Source: Acidobacteriota bacterium (GTDB lineage: Bacteria; Acidobacteriota; Terriglobia; Terriglobales; Acidobacteriaceae). From it: 64,000 nucleotides of DNA. The notes under the pieces were generated by a model. That model ran no database searches, was not told the DNA's origin, and saw only the letters and a program-made list of their open reading frames with translations. Position numbers and translations under genes: made by a program. The DNA lies in the NCBI GenBank assembly GCA_018268855.1, contig JAFDVR010000006.1, positions 248,001-312,000 of the forward strand, given 5' to 3'. Below, piece after piece: positions 34,879 through 44,224 of the stretch (position 1 is the stretch's first letter; each line of letters starts with the position of its first letter).

Positions 34879-34955
34879 TGGTGACCCGGGCAGGAGTCCA
34901 ACCTGCGACCTTCGCCTTAGGAGTGCGCCGCTCTATGCAACTGAGCTACCGGGCC
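34879..34955 (-). tRNA. tRNA-Arg, anticodon CCT
   Basis: A 77-base cloverleaf on the minus strand. The acceptor stem GGCCCGG pairs with CCGGGTC (one G-T), the D arm is TAGCTCAGTTGCATAGAGC, the anticodon loop reads CTCCTAA with anticodon CCT for AGG codons, the T arm contains GGTTGGACTCC (an unusual G where the C of TTCGA is usual), and CCA is encoded. No integrase gene or duplicated 3' end was seen beside it, so there is no sign of an island integrated here. Confidence 0.95.
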
Positions 34956-34992
34956 TTGCTCTTAGTGTATCGCGACAGCTTGGTTGCTTCTT

Positions 34993-36120
34993 TTATAGAG
35001 TCATCCATCCATAGATTCTTACGGCAGAATATATTCCTGTCGCTTCGTAGGGACCGATAAGAAGCAGATACGCCAGCCATGCATAAACCTGCTCGCCTGT
35101 TGCCCATTCACTCATGGATTGGCGGACCTTTTTCTCCGTCATAAAGAGATAAAGCAGATACAGGCACACATCTGCACAAGCGGCACCGATCCAGCGTGTA
35201 GTGTCATGTCCGAGAGCGCAAAGTAGTAATGGTGAGAACATGCACACCGCAAATATGTAGCGGTCGATTCTGCATGCACCATCTGCCCGCAGCGCTCGAC
35301 GGGCAAGAGAGAACAGCAACCACCAGAATGGAAAACTGAACAAAACAGTCAACACAAGCACATGAATTACATAACCGGTATACAACCGGTGGACCAACGC
35401 AAGCTGTTCGCCAAGACTCGATGCCATCACGTCATACACCTGGCGCTGCACCGCTACATTTGTACGTGCCTGCGCTTCAGCAAGCACGGTATTCGGCGAC
35501 ACCTTCAACTTACCAAAGTGAATGACCGCACCAAACACAACGCACACCAGGAAGACATGCACCAGAGCCCATCGCCATTTAAGCGCGCCACGCCGGCATG
35601 CGCGCCAAACAATGGCAACCATCAGCGGGTAAAACATGAGTGAGAACGCTTCATGCGATAGAAGTGCAACACTTGCCAGTACGGTAGTCACGCTGAGCGC
35701 AGCGAACGGAGAGCATCGCGTCCACGCAGCCAGACAGCCGAGCGTTAGTAGGAACAGTGTCACATCCGGCTGCGCAAAGAGATAGCCAATGTGCGGCAGC
35801 ATCGCCGGAGAGGACAGCAGCAATGCGGCAAACAGCCGCTCTTCCCTGCTGCCGAAGATCACTCTGCGAAAGACGATATACGCTGCTACATAAGCCGCCA
35901 CGAGAAATAGGTATTCAATCAGTAACAGATCGCCACGCGAGAGAAACGGTATGCCAGCAAAGAGTTCTCCCACCAATCCGCGCTTCACAAAGCCGTGTTG
36001 CCACGTAAGGAAGTACAGCGCAAAGCCGTAGTTGTTGGCCACTGGTCCAAACGACCACACCGCTGCGCACAACAGCGGAAGCCACGACCAGAACTCTGCC
36101 ACCCTGCGCCTGTTTTGCAT
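34993..36120 (-). CDS. Polytopic inner-membrane protein of unknown function
   Basis: About 375 residues with ten or so hydrophobic helices spread over the whole length. I do not recognise a motif of a named family; the phrase WQHGFVKRGLVGEL in the second loop is reminiscent of polymerase- or EpsG-like glycan membrane proteins in which a conserved RxGLxG occurs. ATG 36120 is chosen because the membrane part begins there; the open frame to 36294 runs antisense into ispG. It lies between a tRNA and the divergent ispG gene, 90 bases apart. Possibly part of cell-surface glycan synthesis with the neighbouring GT39 proteins; inference only. Confidence 0.7.
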   Translation of the reverse strand: MQNRRRVAEFWSWLPLLCAAVWSFGPVANNYGFALYFLTWQHGFVKRGLVGELFAGIPFLSRGDLLLIEYLFLVAAYVAAYIVFRRVIFGSREERLFAALLLSSPAMLPHIGYLFAQPDVTLFLLTLGCLAAWTRCSPFAALSVTTVLASVALLSHEAFSLMFYPLMVAIVWRACRRGALKWRWALVHVFLVCVVFGAVIHFGKLKVSPNTVLAEAQARTNVAVQRQVYDVMASSLGEQLALVHRLYTGYVIHVLVLTVLFSFPFWWLLFSLARRALRADGACRIDRYIFAVCMFSPLLLCALGHDTTRWIGAACADVCLYLLYLFMTEKKVRQSMSEWATGEQVYAWLAYLLLIGPYEATGIYSAVRIYGWMTL

Positions 36121-36210
36121 CGTGTTGATTTCAGATGCGCCGCTGTACCGGATGCGGTGCTCTGAGCAAGCCGAATAGCCTGTCTGCGGTAAAATGTGAT
36201 GTAGATTCCC

Positions 36211-37467
36211 ATGCCTGAAATCACTCGCCGCAAGTCCGTAACCGTCAACATTGGAGGCGTCCGCGTTGGCTCTGATGCTCCCGTCGTCGTGCAATCGATG
36301 ACCAACACCGACACTGCCGATATAGAAACCTCGATCCAGCAGGTGGCTGCTCTAGCTCGTGCCGGCTCGGAGATGGTGCGTCTGACCGTAAATAATGACG
36401 AAGCGGCCAAAGCGATTCCGTACATCAAAGAAGGCATTGAAAAGAAGGGTTGGAATACGCCGCTGATCGGCGATTTTCACTACAACGGCCATATTCTTCT
36501 CACGAAATATCCTGAGTGCGCGCAGGCTCTGGCAAAGTACCGCATCAATCCTGGCAACGTCTCTATCGGTCGCAAGGACGATGACAACTTCCGAACGATG
36601 GTGGAGTGCGCCGTCAAAAATCAGAAGCCCGTTCGCATCGGCGTGAACTGGGGATCGCTGGACCAGGCGCTGCTCACCAAGATGATGGACGAGAACAGCA
36701 AGTCCGCCCACCCTCTGGATGCACGCGATGTCATGCTGGAGACAATGGTACGCTCCGCATATGACAATGCGATCGCTGCTGAGCGTTACGGACTGCGCCG
36801 CGATCAGATCATCCTCTCGGTAAAGGTTTCGAATGTACGCGACCTGATCGATGTCTATACCGAACTCGCCAAGCGCACGGACCACGCACTTCATCTTGGT
36901 CTGACAGAGGCGGGAATGGGTATGAAGGGCACGGTCGCTTCCACGGCTGGTCTTGCTCCCCTATTGCTCGCCGGTATTGGCGATACGATTCGTGTCTCTT
37001 TGACACCTACACCTGGGGGTGATCGCGCAGAAGAGGTCCGTTGCGCGCAGCAGATTCTGCAGGCGCTCAACATCCGCTCCTTCACGCCGCAGGTCACAAG
37101 CTGCCCCGGATGCGGCCGCACCACCAGCACCTACTTCCAGATGCTGGCTGAGCAGGTCACTGGGTATATCACCGAACAGATGCCGGAGTGGAAGAAGCTC
37201 TACCCCGGTGTAGAAGAGATGAAGCTGGCCGTGATGGGCTGCGTTGTGAACGGTCCAGGGGAGAGCAAACACGCCAATATAGGCATCTCACTGCCCGGCA
37301 CGTTTGAAGAACCTAAAGCCCCTGTATATGTGGATGGCAAACTCTACACCACGCTCAAGGGCGAAGGTATTGTGGATGAGTTCAAGGTCATTCTCGATAA
37401 CTACGTGAAGAGCCACTATGGCAGCAGTGGTCCGGCTCACATACAAGAACTCGCAGCCATATCATAA
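36211..37467 (+). CDS. ispG: 4-hydroxy-3-methylbut-2-enyl diphosphate synthase IspG (GcpE)
   Basis: A 418-residue enzyme of the MEP pathway that converts cyclic methylerythritol diphosphate to HMBPP. N-terminal TIM-barrel: [20 protein letters not shown] and [13 protein letters not shown] at the start. Cluster-binding cysteines: SCPGCGRT (two Cys, near residue 300) and [10 protein letters not shown] (third Cys, near 345) hold the 4Fe-4S centre together with a following Glu. The 400-odd length corresponds to the standard two-domain bacterial enzyme, without the plant-type insert. Electron donor likely flavodoxin or ferredoxin. ATG 36211 follows the short divergent region. Confidence 0.97.
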   Translation: MPEITRRKSVTVNIGGVRVGSDAPVVVQSMTNTDTADIETSIQQVAALARAGSEMVRLTVNNDEAAKAIPYIKEGIEKKGWNTPLIGDFHYNGHILLTKYPECAQALAKYRINPGNVSIGRKDDDNFRTMVECAVKNQKPVRIGVNWGSLDQALLTKMMDENSKSAHPLDARDVMLETMVRSAYDNAIAAERYGLRRDQIILSVKVSNVRDLIDVYTELAKRTDHALHLGLTEAGMGMKGTVASTAGLAPLLLAGIGDTIRVSLTPTPGGDRAEEVRCAQQILQALNIRSFTPQVTSCPGCGRTTSTYFQMLAEQVTGYITEQMPEWKKLYPGVEEMKLAVMGCVVNGPGESKHANIGISLPGTFEEPKAPVYVDGKLYTTLKGEGIVDEFKVILDNYVKSHYGSSGPAHIQELAAIS

Positions 37468-37534
37468 GCCCATCAGTTACTCTTTCCCTGCTGCGCGAGG
37501 AGGCTTATTCTCGCGCTGAAAGGGTCTGGTTCCG

Positions 37535-39289
37535 ATGCGCCGACTTGCCACCCTCACGCTTGTATTTTTTCTCTTTCCGGCACTTCTGCCCGCACAGCAG
37601 ACCAGCGTCGTGCCCACCATCCGCGCTGGTGCGCAGCTCGTTGTTGTGGACGTCATCGTGAGGGACAAGAACGGTAATCCCGTTCGCAATCTGCCGAAGT
37701 CCACGTTCACCGTTACAGAAGATAAAAAGCAGCAGAGCATCCAGACATTTGAAGAGCACCATGCAGGCGCACCGGCACAGCAATCTGTTCAGCCTGTACT
37801 GCCGCCAGGAATCTTCAGCAATTACCATCCGCTCTCCACGGATGCTCCGCTCAATATCATTCTGTTCGATACGTTGAACACTCCAGTGGGCGACCTGATG
37901 TATGTGCGTCAACAGATGAACAATTACATCAAGAAGGCACGGCCTGGACAGCGCATTGCAATCTTTGGCATGGCAAGCCATCTGTACTATCTCCAGGGCT
38001 TTAGCTCCGATCCAGAAACGCTCAGGCGCGCCATTGCTGGAGGAAAGACAGTGCGTCAATCGCCAATGGTGGGTACGGAAGATATGGCTGAATTGAATTC
38101 GTCGGTGAGCGGGCCATCGCTTCCCGACGCGGCCCTTTTCGCCGATCAGTTCGCTAAGGAAGAGGCGGCATCACGCAATCAGCTTCGTGCGCAGTACACG
38201 CTCGATAGTCTCAACCAACTCGCGCGTTATCTCACCGGCTTTCCGGGCCGGAAGAACCTTATCTGGTTTTCGGGTAACTTCCCTGTTTCCATTCTTCCTC
38301 AAGCAAGCGACATGATCGATCCGTTCACCGTGTACGGAGACTTCTCCGATCAATATCGCGAGACCGTGAACCTGATGGCCAAGGCACAGGTTGCCGTATA
38401 TCCGATTGACGCGCGCGGCGTCTTTGGCGCTCCGGTGCTACGCGCTGACCAATCCAGCTTTAGTGCCGGGCCGCAGTTGCGCGACCAGGTAGAAGCCTTC
38501 CACACCCAGACCGGGGAAGAACGTGCCACCATGTTGCAGATGGCGGATGACACAGGTGGAAAAGCATTTATCAACACTAACGATCTTGCCTCTGCGGTCA
38601 AAGATGCCATTGCAGACGGCTCCGATTACTACACGTTGACGTACTCTCCCACGAACAAAGCGAACGATGGCTTTTTCCGCAAAATAAAAATCACAGCGCC
38701 TGGCGATTACAGGTTGCGCTACCGGAGCGGCTACTATGCAGCTTCTCCAGAAGAGATCAGGAAGGAAGCGAAGAAGAAGCCCGCGCGTGTGGCAACCATG
38801 GCCGAGAGTTCCATGCGCCGGGGAGCTCCAGAGCCGACACAGATATTTCTTCGGATGCGCGTCACTCCGATAGGCACGGAACCAGGCGGTTCTGTCACAT
38901 CGACAGCGGCGGCCGACAATGCGCAGAGCCCAAAAGTAAAAGGCCCATACAGGAACTACACGCTGACCATCTCTGCCGATCCGGCGCAGATGAGCGCAAA
39001 ACTGCTTCCTGATGGCCGCCGCCAGATGGACCTGGAGTTCACCAGCATCCTCTACGATATAGACGGAAATCCCCAGGCTTCCATAACAAACCAGTTGCAC
39101 GGCGCACTCGATGCACAGGCATACAACGACCTGTTTGCGCACGGTGTGAGAGTGACGCAGCAGATCAGCGCCCCAGCGAAGGGCGAATACTTTCTCCGCA
39201 CCGGTGTACACGATCTGAACAATGATGCTCTGGGCGCGGTGGAAATCCCACTGGCCATTACGCGGCAACTTCCCGCAATCAATAAATAA
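37535..39289 (+). CDS. Acidobacterial VWFA-related secreted protein, copy 1
   Basis: A 584-residue exported protein (signal: LATLTLVFFLFPALLPAQQ). It begins after the signal with an Ig-like strand pair, VVVDVIVRDKNGNPVRNLP and TVTEDKKQQSIQTFEEH, the landmark of the acidobacterial VWFA-related family (TIGR03436). The von Willebrand A-like core starts with NIILFDTLNTP and contains ARYLTGFPGRKNLIWFSG and LAKAQVAVYPIDARG. A metal-ion-dependent adhesion site would be DxSxS; here the first element is DTLNT, so binding is different or lost. The C-terminal third is beta-rich. Role unknown; family is secreted and expanded in Acidobacteria. Next gene is a tandem paralogue. Confidence 0.9.
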   Translation: MRRLATLTLVFFLFPALLPAQQTSVVPTIRAGAQLVVVDVIVRDKNGNPVRNLPKSTFTVTEDKKQQSIQTFEEHHAGAPAQQSVQPVLPPGIFSNYHPLSTDAPLNIILFDTLNTPVGDLMYVRQQMNNYIKKARPGQRIAIFGMASHLYYLQGFSSDPETLRRAIAGGKTVRQSPMVGTEDMAELNSSVSGPSLPDAALFADQFAKEEAASRNQLRAQYTLDSLNQLARYLTGFPGRKNLIWFSGNFPVSILPQASDMIDPFTVYGDFSDQYRETVNLMAKAQVAVYPIDARGVFGAPVLRADQSSFSAGPQLRDQVEAFHTQTGEERATMLQMADDTGGKAFINTNDLASAVKDAIADGSDYYTLTYSPTNKANDGFFRKIKITAPGDYRLRYRSGYYAASPEEIRKEAKKKPARVATMAESSMRRGAPEPTQIFLRMRVTPIGTEPGGSVTSTAAADNAQSPKVKGPYRNYTLTISADPAQMSAKLLPDGRRQMDLEFTSILYDIDGNPQASITNQLHGALDAQAYNDLFAHGVRVTQQISAPAKGEYFLRTGVHDLNNDALGAVEIPLAITRQLPAINK

Positions 39290-39402
39290 TCATCGCAAGC
39301 GAGTCCTTTTTCGCAGGCTCGCGTCTTCACCTTTCAGGGAAAGATGCGGCGCGCTTTCGTCCCCAATTCATCACCGCATCAGTTTTCTCAGGAGTTGGTT
39401 CG

Positions 39403-41178
39403 ATGAAGCGTTCGGTTTCTTCCCTGCTCTGTCTTTCGCTTGCAGTATGCGCATTGGCGCAACAACCAGACGCCAATGTTCCCATGCTCAAGGCCGGTAC
39501 ACGCGTCGTTGTCGTGGATGTAGTGGTGACCGACAGACAGGGCAATCCGGTCCACGATCTGCCTGCCGGCGTCTTCACTGTGACGGAAGACAACAAACCG
39601 CAGATAATCGCACATTTTCAGGAACATCGCGCCGCCGAAGCTCCCGCACCGCTTCCTGCTCAGCCGGTGTCTGCACCTGGAATTTTTACAAACGTAGTGC
39701 CCATTACTGGAGACACTCCGCTCACAGTCGTCCTGCTGGACACGCTCAATACGCCACTCGTGGATCAAATGTACGCGCGTAGCCAGCTCGTATCCTTTAT
39801 CAAAAAGCTCCAGCCTGGATCGCGCATCGCCATCATGACGCTCACTACACGGCTCAACCTTCTGCAGGGTTTTACTTCCGATCCTGCGGTGCTGCAAACC
39901 GCTCTGAAAAAATCTAAAAGTACACGCGTCTCCAGCCTTCGAGAAGACAATATCACTTCCGGTTTTGCCGATCAGCCAACCATGGGCGGACTTTCTTCAG
40001 GTCTTGACGCCATGAGCAGTGAAGCGGGCGTAACACAGCTTCGCATGCGGAAAGACTATACCGCCGATGCTTTCAACCAGCTTGCGCGGTTTCTCTCCGG
40101 TTATCCGGGCAGAAAAAACGTGATCTGGTTCAGTGGCGGGTTTCCTATTTCTATCGGTCCCGGAGGAGAAGGCGATCCATTTGCCTCCGTGGTCGATTTC
40201 GGCTCGGATGTGCAGAACTCTAGCTACATGATGAGCCTCGCGCAAATAGCCGTTTATCCGGTGGATGTGCGCGGCGTGATTGCCCCACCCATATTTAGCG
40301 CGGAGACGTCCAGCAGAAGCATGCTGAGTGGACGGCAGATGCAGAATAGCCTCGGCAACTTCAACAGCCGTGTTGCAAGCGAACAGATGCTCATGCGTAC
40401 GATTGCGGAGGACACGGGCGGAAAAGCCTACACGAACAACAATGACCTCAGTGGCATTGTGCGTAAAGTCATGAACGACGGCGCAAACTTCTACACCCTC
40501 GACTATGTACCGAGTGATCACAATCTGGATGGTCAATACCACTCCATTCATGTTTCGTTACAAGCGCCTGGCTACAATCTTTCCTACCGGCGCGGATATG
40601 TGGCCTCGGTGGATAAAAAGACGACCAAAACAGTTGCAGCAACAAGACGGCATGAAGGTCCGGAATCGCCGGAGGTCACGCCGATGAAGCTGGCCATGCA
40701 GCATGGCTCGCCCTCGCTGATGCAGGTGGCGTATCGGGAACGATTTACACCCATGGGAACGGATTTGGGTGGATCCTTGCAGCAGACGCTTGCACCGGGT
40801 AACTCCGCCGATCCCAAACTGAAGCCACCGTATCGCACGTATGAGATTACTTATGCAATCGATGCACATACTCTCGCTGCGCCCTTGGGAAAAGATGGCA
40901 AGCGCAAGATGCGTGTGGAGTACACCGCACTTGTGTATGGCGAGGATAGTACGCTGCAAACCGCGACAGGTAACAGCATTGAAGGCTCACTTACCGATGC
41001 GGAGTACCAGAGGATACTCAACGATGGCCTGCAGTTGCATCAGCAGATTAGCGTTCCAGCGAAGGGCGAGCAGTACATTCGCACGGGTGTACACGATCTG
41101 AATGCCAATACTATCGGTACATTGGAGATTGATGCCGCACAACTGAAGGCTTTGCCTCCGATGGCAGCGGTGCGTTAA
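39403..41178 (+). CDS. Acidobacterial VWFA-related secreted protein, copy 2
   Basis: A 591-residue paralogue of the preceding gene with the same order: signal SLLCLSLAVCALAQQ, VVVDVVVTDRQGNPVHDLP, TVTEDNKPQIIAHFQEH, VVLLDTLNTPL, ARFLSGYPGRKNVIWFSG, LAQIAVYPVDVRG, and RAYKQ-like strand regions. The last 30 residues QYIRTGVHDLNANTIGTLEI match EYFLRTGVHDLNNDALGAVEI of copy 1, so the copies are alignable end to end. The 113-base gap between them holds a short ribosome-binding region but no terminator with a T tract. Its TAA stop overlaps the end of the convergent MFS gene. Function unknown; probably envelope or secreted. Confidence 0.9.
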   Translation: MKRSVSSLLCLSLAVCALAQQPDANVPMLKAGTRVVVVDVVVTDRQGNPVHDLPAGVFTVTEDNKPQIIAHFQEHRAAEAPAPLPAQPVSAPGIFTNVVPITGDTPLTVVLLDTLNTPLVDQMYARSQLVSFIKKLQPGSRIAIMTLTTRLNLLQGFTSDPAVLQTALKKSKSTRVSSLREDNITSGFADQPTMGGLSSGLDAMSSEAGVTQLRMRKDYTADAFNQLARFLSGYPGRKNVIWFSGGFPISIGPGGEGDPFASVVDFGSDVQNSSYMMSLAQIAVYPVDVRGVIAPPIFSAETSSRSMLSGRQMQNSLGNFNSRVASEQMLMRTIAEDTGGKAYTNNNDLSGIVRKVMNDGANFYTLDYVPSDHNLDGQYHSIHVSLQAPGYNLSYRRGYVASVDKKTTKTVAATRRHEGPESPEVTPMKLAMQHGSPSLMQVAYRERFTPMGTDLGGSLQQTLAPGNSADPKLKPPYRTYEITYAIDAHTLAAPLGKDGKRKMRVEYTALVYGEDSTLQTATGNSIEGSLTDAEYQRILNDGLQLHQQISVPAKGEQYIRTGVHDLNANTIGTLEIDAAQLKALPPMAAVR

Positions 41179-42481
41179 ACGAGCTGTTGTGTATCCGCAG
41201 TGATGCGTGGAGCAAAGCGCGCGCCGAGGAAGAGCACTGCGGCGGCCATCACGAGCGCGATGGTGGCGAACGCGAGGCCGTAGCGAAGATTGGATGCATC
41301 GGAGATTGCGCCGATGATGCGAGGCGAAGGAACGTCTCCGAGAGCATGAATCATCAGAAGTTCTCCCGCGAGGGCAGTTGCGCGCATACGGGCGCTGACG
41401 GCATTGAGGATAGCCGCATTGACGGGAGCACTGCCCATGAAGACAAAGAATTCTGCCGCTGCAAGAGCGGGCAATGTTGCCGCATGCGGACCAAAAAAAC
41501 AAAGAATTGCGGCAGGAATCGTTAATATTGCGCTGATTGCTGCCACCAAATAGAGCGCACGATGGTTTCTCTTAATCCATCGATGTGCCCAGACGCCACC
41601 AGCCATGGTTCCTAAAAATCCCGTGATGGCAGTAATGGCGCCGACGGAGAAGCCAGCGCTCGCAGGCGTATCGCCGTGGAAACGCTGGAGAAAAGACGGC
41701 ATCCAGACGGAGATGCCGCCGACCATAAACGTGACCATCGCATAGCCGAGGATGGCAGTGCCGTACGCAGGGTTCTTCACCAGTTTTAAGACGGCATCCA
41801 GAAGGTGATGGACCGTGTTGCCGACTCCCTTCTCTGCCGTAAACACTTCCAGTTCGTCGCTGGCGCCGCGTGGCGGTTCTTTGACCAGAAAAAGCACGAG
41901 AAGGGCGATGATGATTCCGGGAATGGCAGAGAAAAAGAACGGTGTCCCCAGCCGTGCGCTCCTCCGAGCCACCCGCCAAGGGAGTAGCCCATGGCAGCAC
42001 CAATGGGAATGGCACAGTTGAAGACCGTCATCATGCGATTGCGCTGGTGCGGCGGGTAGAAGTCGCTCAGCACGGCGAGCGCATAGATGCCGAAGCTCGC
42101 TTCTCCGATACCAAGCGCGGCATGGCGCACAAGCAGAGCATCATAATTGTGCACTGTTGCGGTGAAGAAGTTCATCGCACTCCAAAGCAACGCACCGATG
42201 ACGATGAGCGGCTTGCGCGGCATGCGGTCACCAAGCCAGCCGGTAAGTGGCGCGGCAACGATATAGGTAACGAAGAACCAGAACGTCAATGCACCGAGCC
42301 GCTCATCCGTGAGGTGGAACTCAGCTTTGACGAGCTCCTGCACCCCTGGAAGGATGTAGCGGTCGATGTAATTGACGAAGTTGAGCGCCGTAAGCAGGAC
42401 GAGTGCCGTTGTTGCTCCTGCGATGTTCTTTGTACGTTCTGTCACAGCGCGAGGATAGCAGTTGCGGAAATCATTCTGCAT
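41175..42481 (-). pseudogene. MFS transporter with an internal one-base frameshift
   Basis: Two adjoining frames together make one typical 12-helix major facilitator, about 435 residues. The N-terminal half (from ATG 42481, or GTG 42445) has ALNFVNYIDRYILPGV, GWLGDRMPRKPLIVIGAL (motif A) and ALGIGEASFGIYALAVLSDF, as in spinster-type/Spns-like transporters. It reads on to GGWLGGAHGWG and then leaves the frame; the helix continues in the next frame with TPFFFSAIPGIIIALLVLF. The break is at 41946-41949, where the minus strand has TGGGGACA with four G where five would restore the frame. Either real decay or a base-calling error in a homopolymer. It overlaps the stop of copy 2 VWFA gene and follows the GGDEF gene. 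Confidence 0.82.
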
Positions 42482-42534
42482 CAGTAGATGTGGTTTCCTG
42501 TCCTGCTGAGCGGCGTCTTTCTTAGGACATCCGA

Positions 42535-44121
42535 TCATGCCATGGCTGTACAGGCAACGAAAGTCTGTTCTGCGGAAAGAGATTTGCTGTAGAGGTGGCC
42601 CTGACCCTGTTCGCATCCTGTGAGCAGGAGCGAGGATTGCTGTTCGTGATCTTCGATGCCGTCGGCGGCGATTGTGAGCCCGAGACCGTGGGCCAAGCCT
42701 ACCAGCGCGCGCACAATATCCGCGCTTTCCTGTTCGGAACGCATACCGCGAATGAAGGACGAGTCAATTTTGATTTTGTCGAGCTTAAAGTTGCGCAGGT
42801 GATACAGCGAAGAGTAGCCAGTACCGAAGTTGTCCAGTGCAATACGGACACCCGCATCGCGCAATCCTCCGAGGACAATCTGCGCGGCTTCGAGATCGCG
42901 AACGAGGGCCGATTCTGTAATCTCCATTTCAAGTCGCTGCGCTGGGAAACCTGTCGTGGAGAGAATATCGAGCACGCGCAGTTGGAGCGACTTGTCTTTG
43001 AGCTGTACTGGAAGAATGTCGATCGACAGAATGACCGAGGACGGCCAGTTGGCGGCAGCGACGCAGGCTTGCCGAAGGATGTGATCCATAAGTTCGTGGA
43101 TGAGCCCGGACTCTTCCGCGATGGCAATGAAGCGATCGGCGCCAATCTCTCCAGCGGTGGGATGGAGCCAGCGTGGTGAAGCTTCAAAGCCTGTAATCTC
43201 GCGGGTGCGGAGATCGACAGCGGGCTCGAAGAAGGTTTGAATCTGTCCGCTGGTCACGGCAGCGCGAAGCTCCTGCTCGAGCCAGTCTCGCTCGCGCATG
43301 CGGGCATCCAGGTCATCTTCAAAAAAGTGCATCGCGGAACGGCGCTCTTCTTTGGCGCGGTAAAGCGCCAGATCAGCTTTGCGGAGAATCTCTTCCGGTG
43401 CAGTGGCATCGGACGGCATGAGGGCGATGCCGATGCCCGAACCTACCATGTGTTTCGTTGAGCCGATGTGGATGGGATCTTTGAGAGCATCGATAATGCG
43501 GCGGGCGATGTTGGTGGCGGCTTCGGGATCGGCGAGATGCGTGGCAAGGACGGCGAACTCATCTCCACCGAGGCGGGCAACGAGATCGCCATCGCGCATG
43601 GCGGAGAGCAGCCGTTGCGCCGTGATGGTGAGAACTTCATCTCCTGTGCCGTGACCGTGGACGTCATTGATCTGTTTGAAACCATTGAGATCGAGCAGAA
43701 GAACGGCATGGACGGCCCCTTCGCGCGGCGGTGCGGCGATAGCGGCTTTCAAAGCATCGTCGAACTGGCGGCGGTTGGGCAGACCGGTGAGCGGGTCTTG
43801 AAACGCAAGGACCCGGATGTGCTGCTCCGCAGCCAGGCGGCGCGCGGATTCACGTTTTTGTTCGCGATATCGACGAAAGGCGAAGATGAGCAGACCGATG
43901 GCGAGAACGCCGCCGATAAGCAATGCTTCATCGAGTTCGATGGTCTCCTGCTGGATGGTTTCGTGGCCTGCCTGGAGGAAAAAGTCAAAGCTCATGGCGA
44001 GATAGAGGCCGACAATTACGGTAGCGGCTACGAGCGTGAGATCGGCGATGGAGCGGCGGTGTCGAATGATGAAAGCCTTTGTCGATGCGAGAGTCATTGG
44101 GGTCCTCTGCTTTATCGGCAC
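42535..44121 (-). CDS. Membrane-bound GGDEF-EAL protein: active-looking cyclase, degenerate EAL
   Basis: A 528-residue protein. Two membrane helices near the N-terminus (about 23-42 and 64-82), a short periplasmic loop between them, then GGDEF (DPLTGLPNRRQFDDAL; ARLGGDEFAVL) with an RxxD inhibitory site exactly five residues before GGDEF (RDGD). So c-di-GMP synthesis and product inhibition look possible. The EAL domain is degenerate: EAS instead of EAL, the metal Asn is Asp (SIDILPVQL), and DDFG is DNFG (IALDNFGTGYSSL); Glu of EITES and the Lys of KIDSSF remain. Phosphodiesterase activity is therefore doubtful; the domain may bind c-di-GMP or regulate. First ATG 44121; ATG 44097 is possible. 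Upstream gene of the MFS gene on the same strand. Confidence 0.88.
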   Translation of the reverse strand: MPIKQRTPMTLASTKAFIIRHRRSIADLTLVAATVIVGLYLAMSFDFFLQAGHETIQQETIELDEALLIGGVLAIGLLIFAFRRYREQKRESARRLAAEQHIRVLAFQDPLTGLPNRRQFDDALKAAIAAPPREGAVHAVLLLDLNGFKQINDVHGHGTGDEVLTITAQRLLSAMRDGDLVARLGGDEFAVLATHLADPEAATNIARRIIDALKDPIHIGSTKHMVGSGIGIALMPSDATAPEEILRKADLALYRAKEERRSAMHFFEDDLDARMRERDWLEQELRAAVTSGQIQTFFEPAVDLRTREITGFEASPRWLHPTAGEIGADRFIAIAEESGLIHELMDHILRQACVAAANWPSSVILSIDILPVQLKDKSLQLRVLDILSTTGFPAQRLEMEITESALVRDLEAAQIVLGGLRDAGVRIALDNFGTGYSSLYHLRNFKLDKIKIDSSFIRGMRSEQESADIVRALVGLAHGLGLTIAADGIEDHEQQSSLLLTGCEQGQGHLYSKSLSAEQTFVACTAMA

Positions 44122-44224
44122 AAAAAGGCTGGCCCATGAATGAGGTGCGCAGCCCTTTGGCGAGATGCTGCCGCGGTTGGCCCGAGCAAATGTGGGGATG
44201 GGACTCTGGCGTTATAGGAGTTAT

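Noticed and set aside
34879..36120. Island integration at tRNA-Arg(CCT).
   Set aside because: No integrase, no repeated tRNA 3' end and no composition shift next to it.
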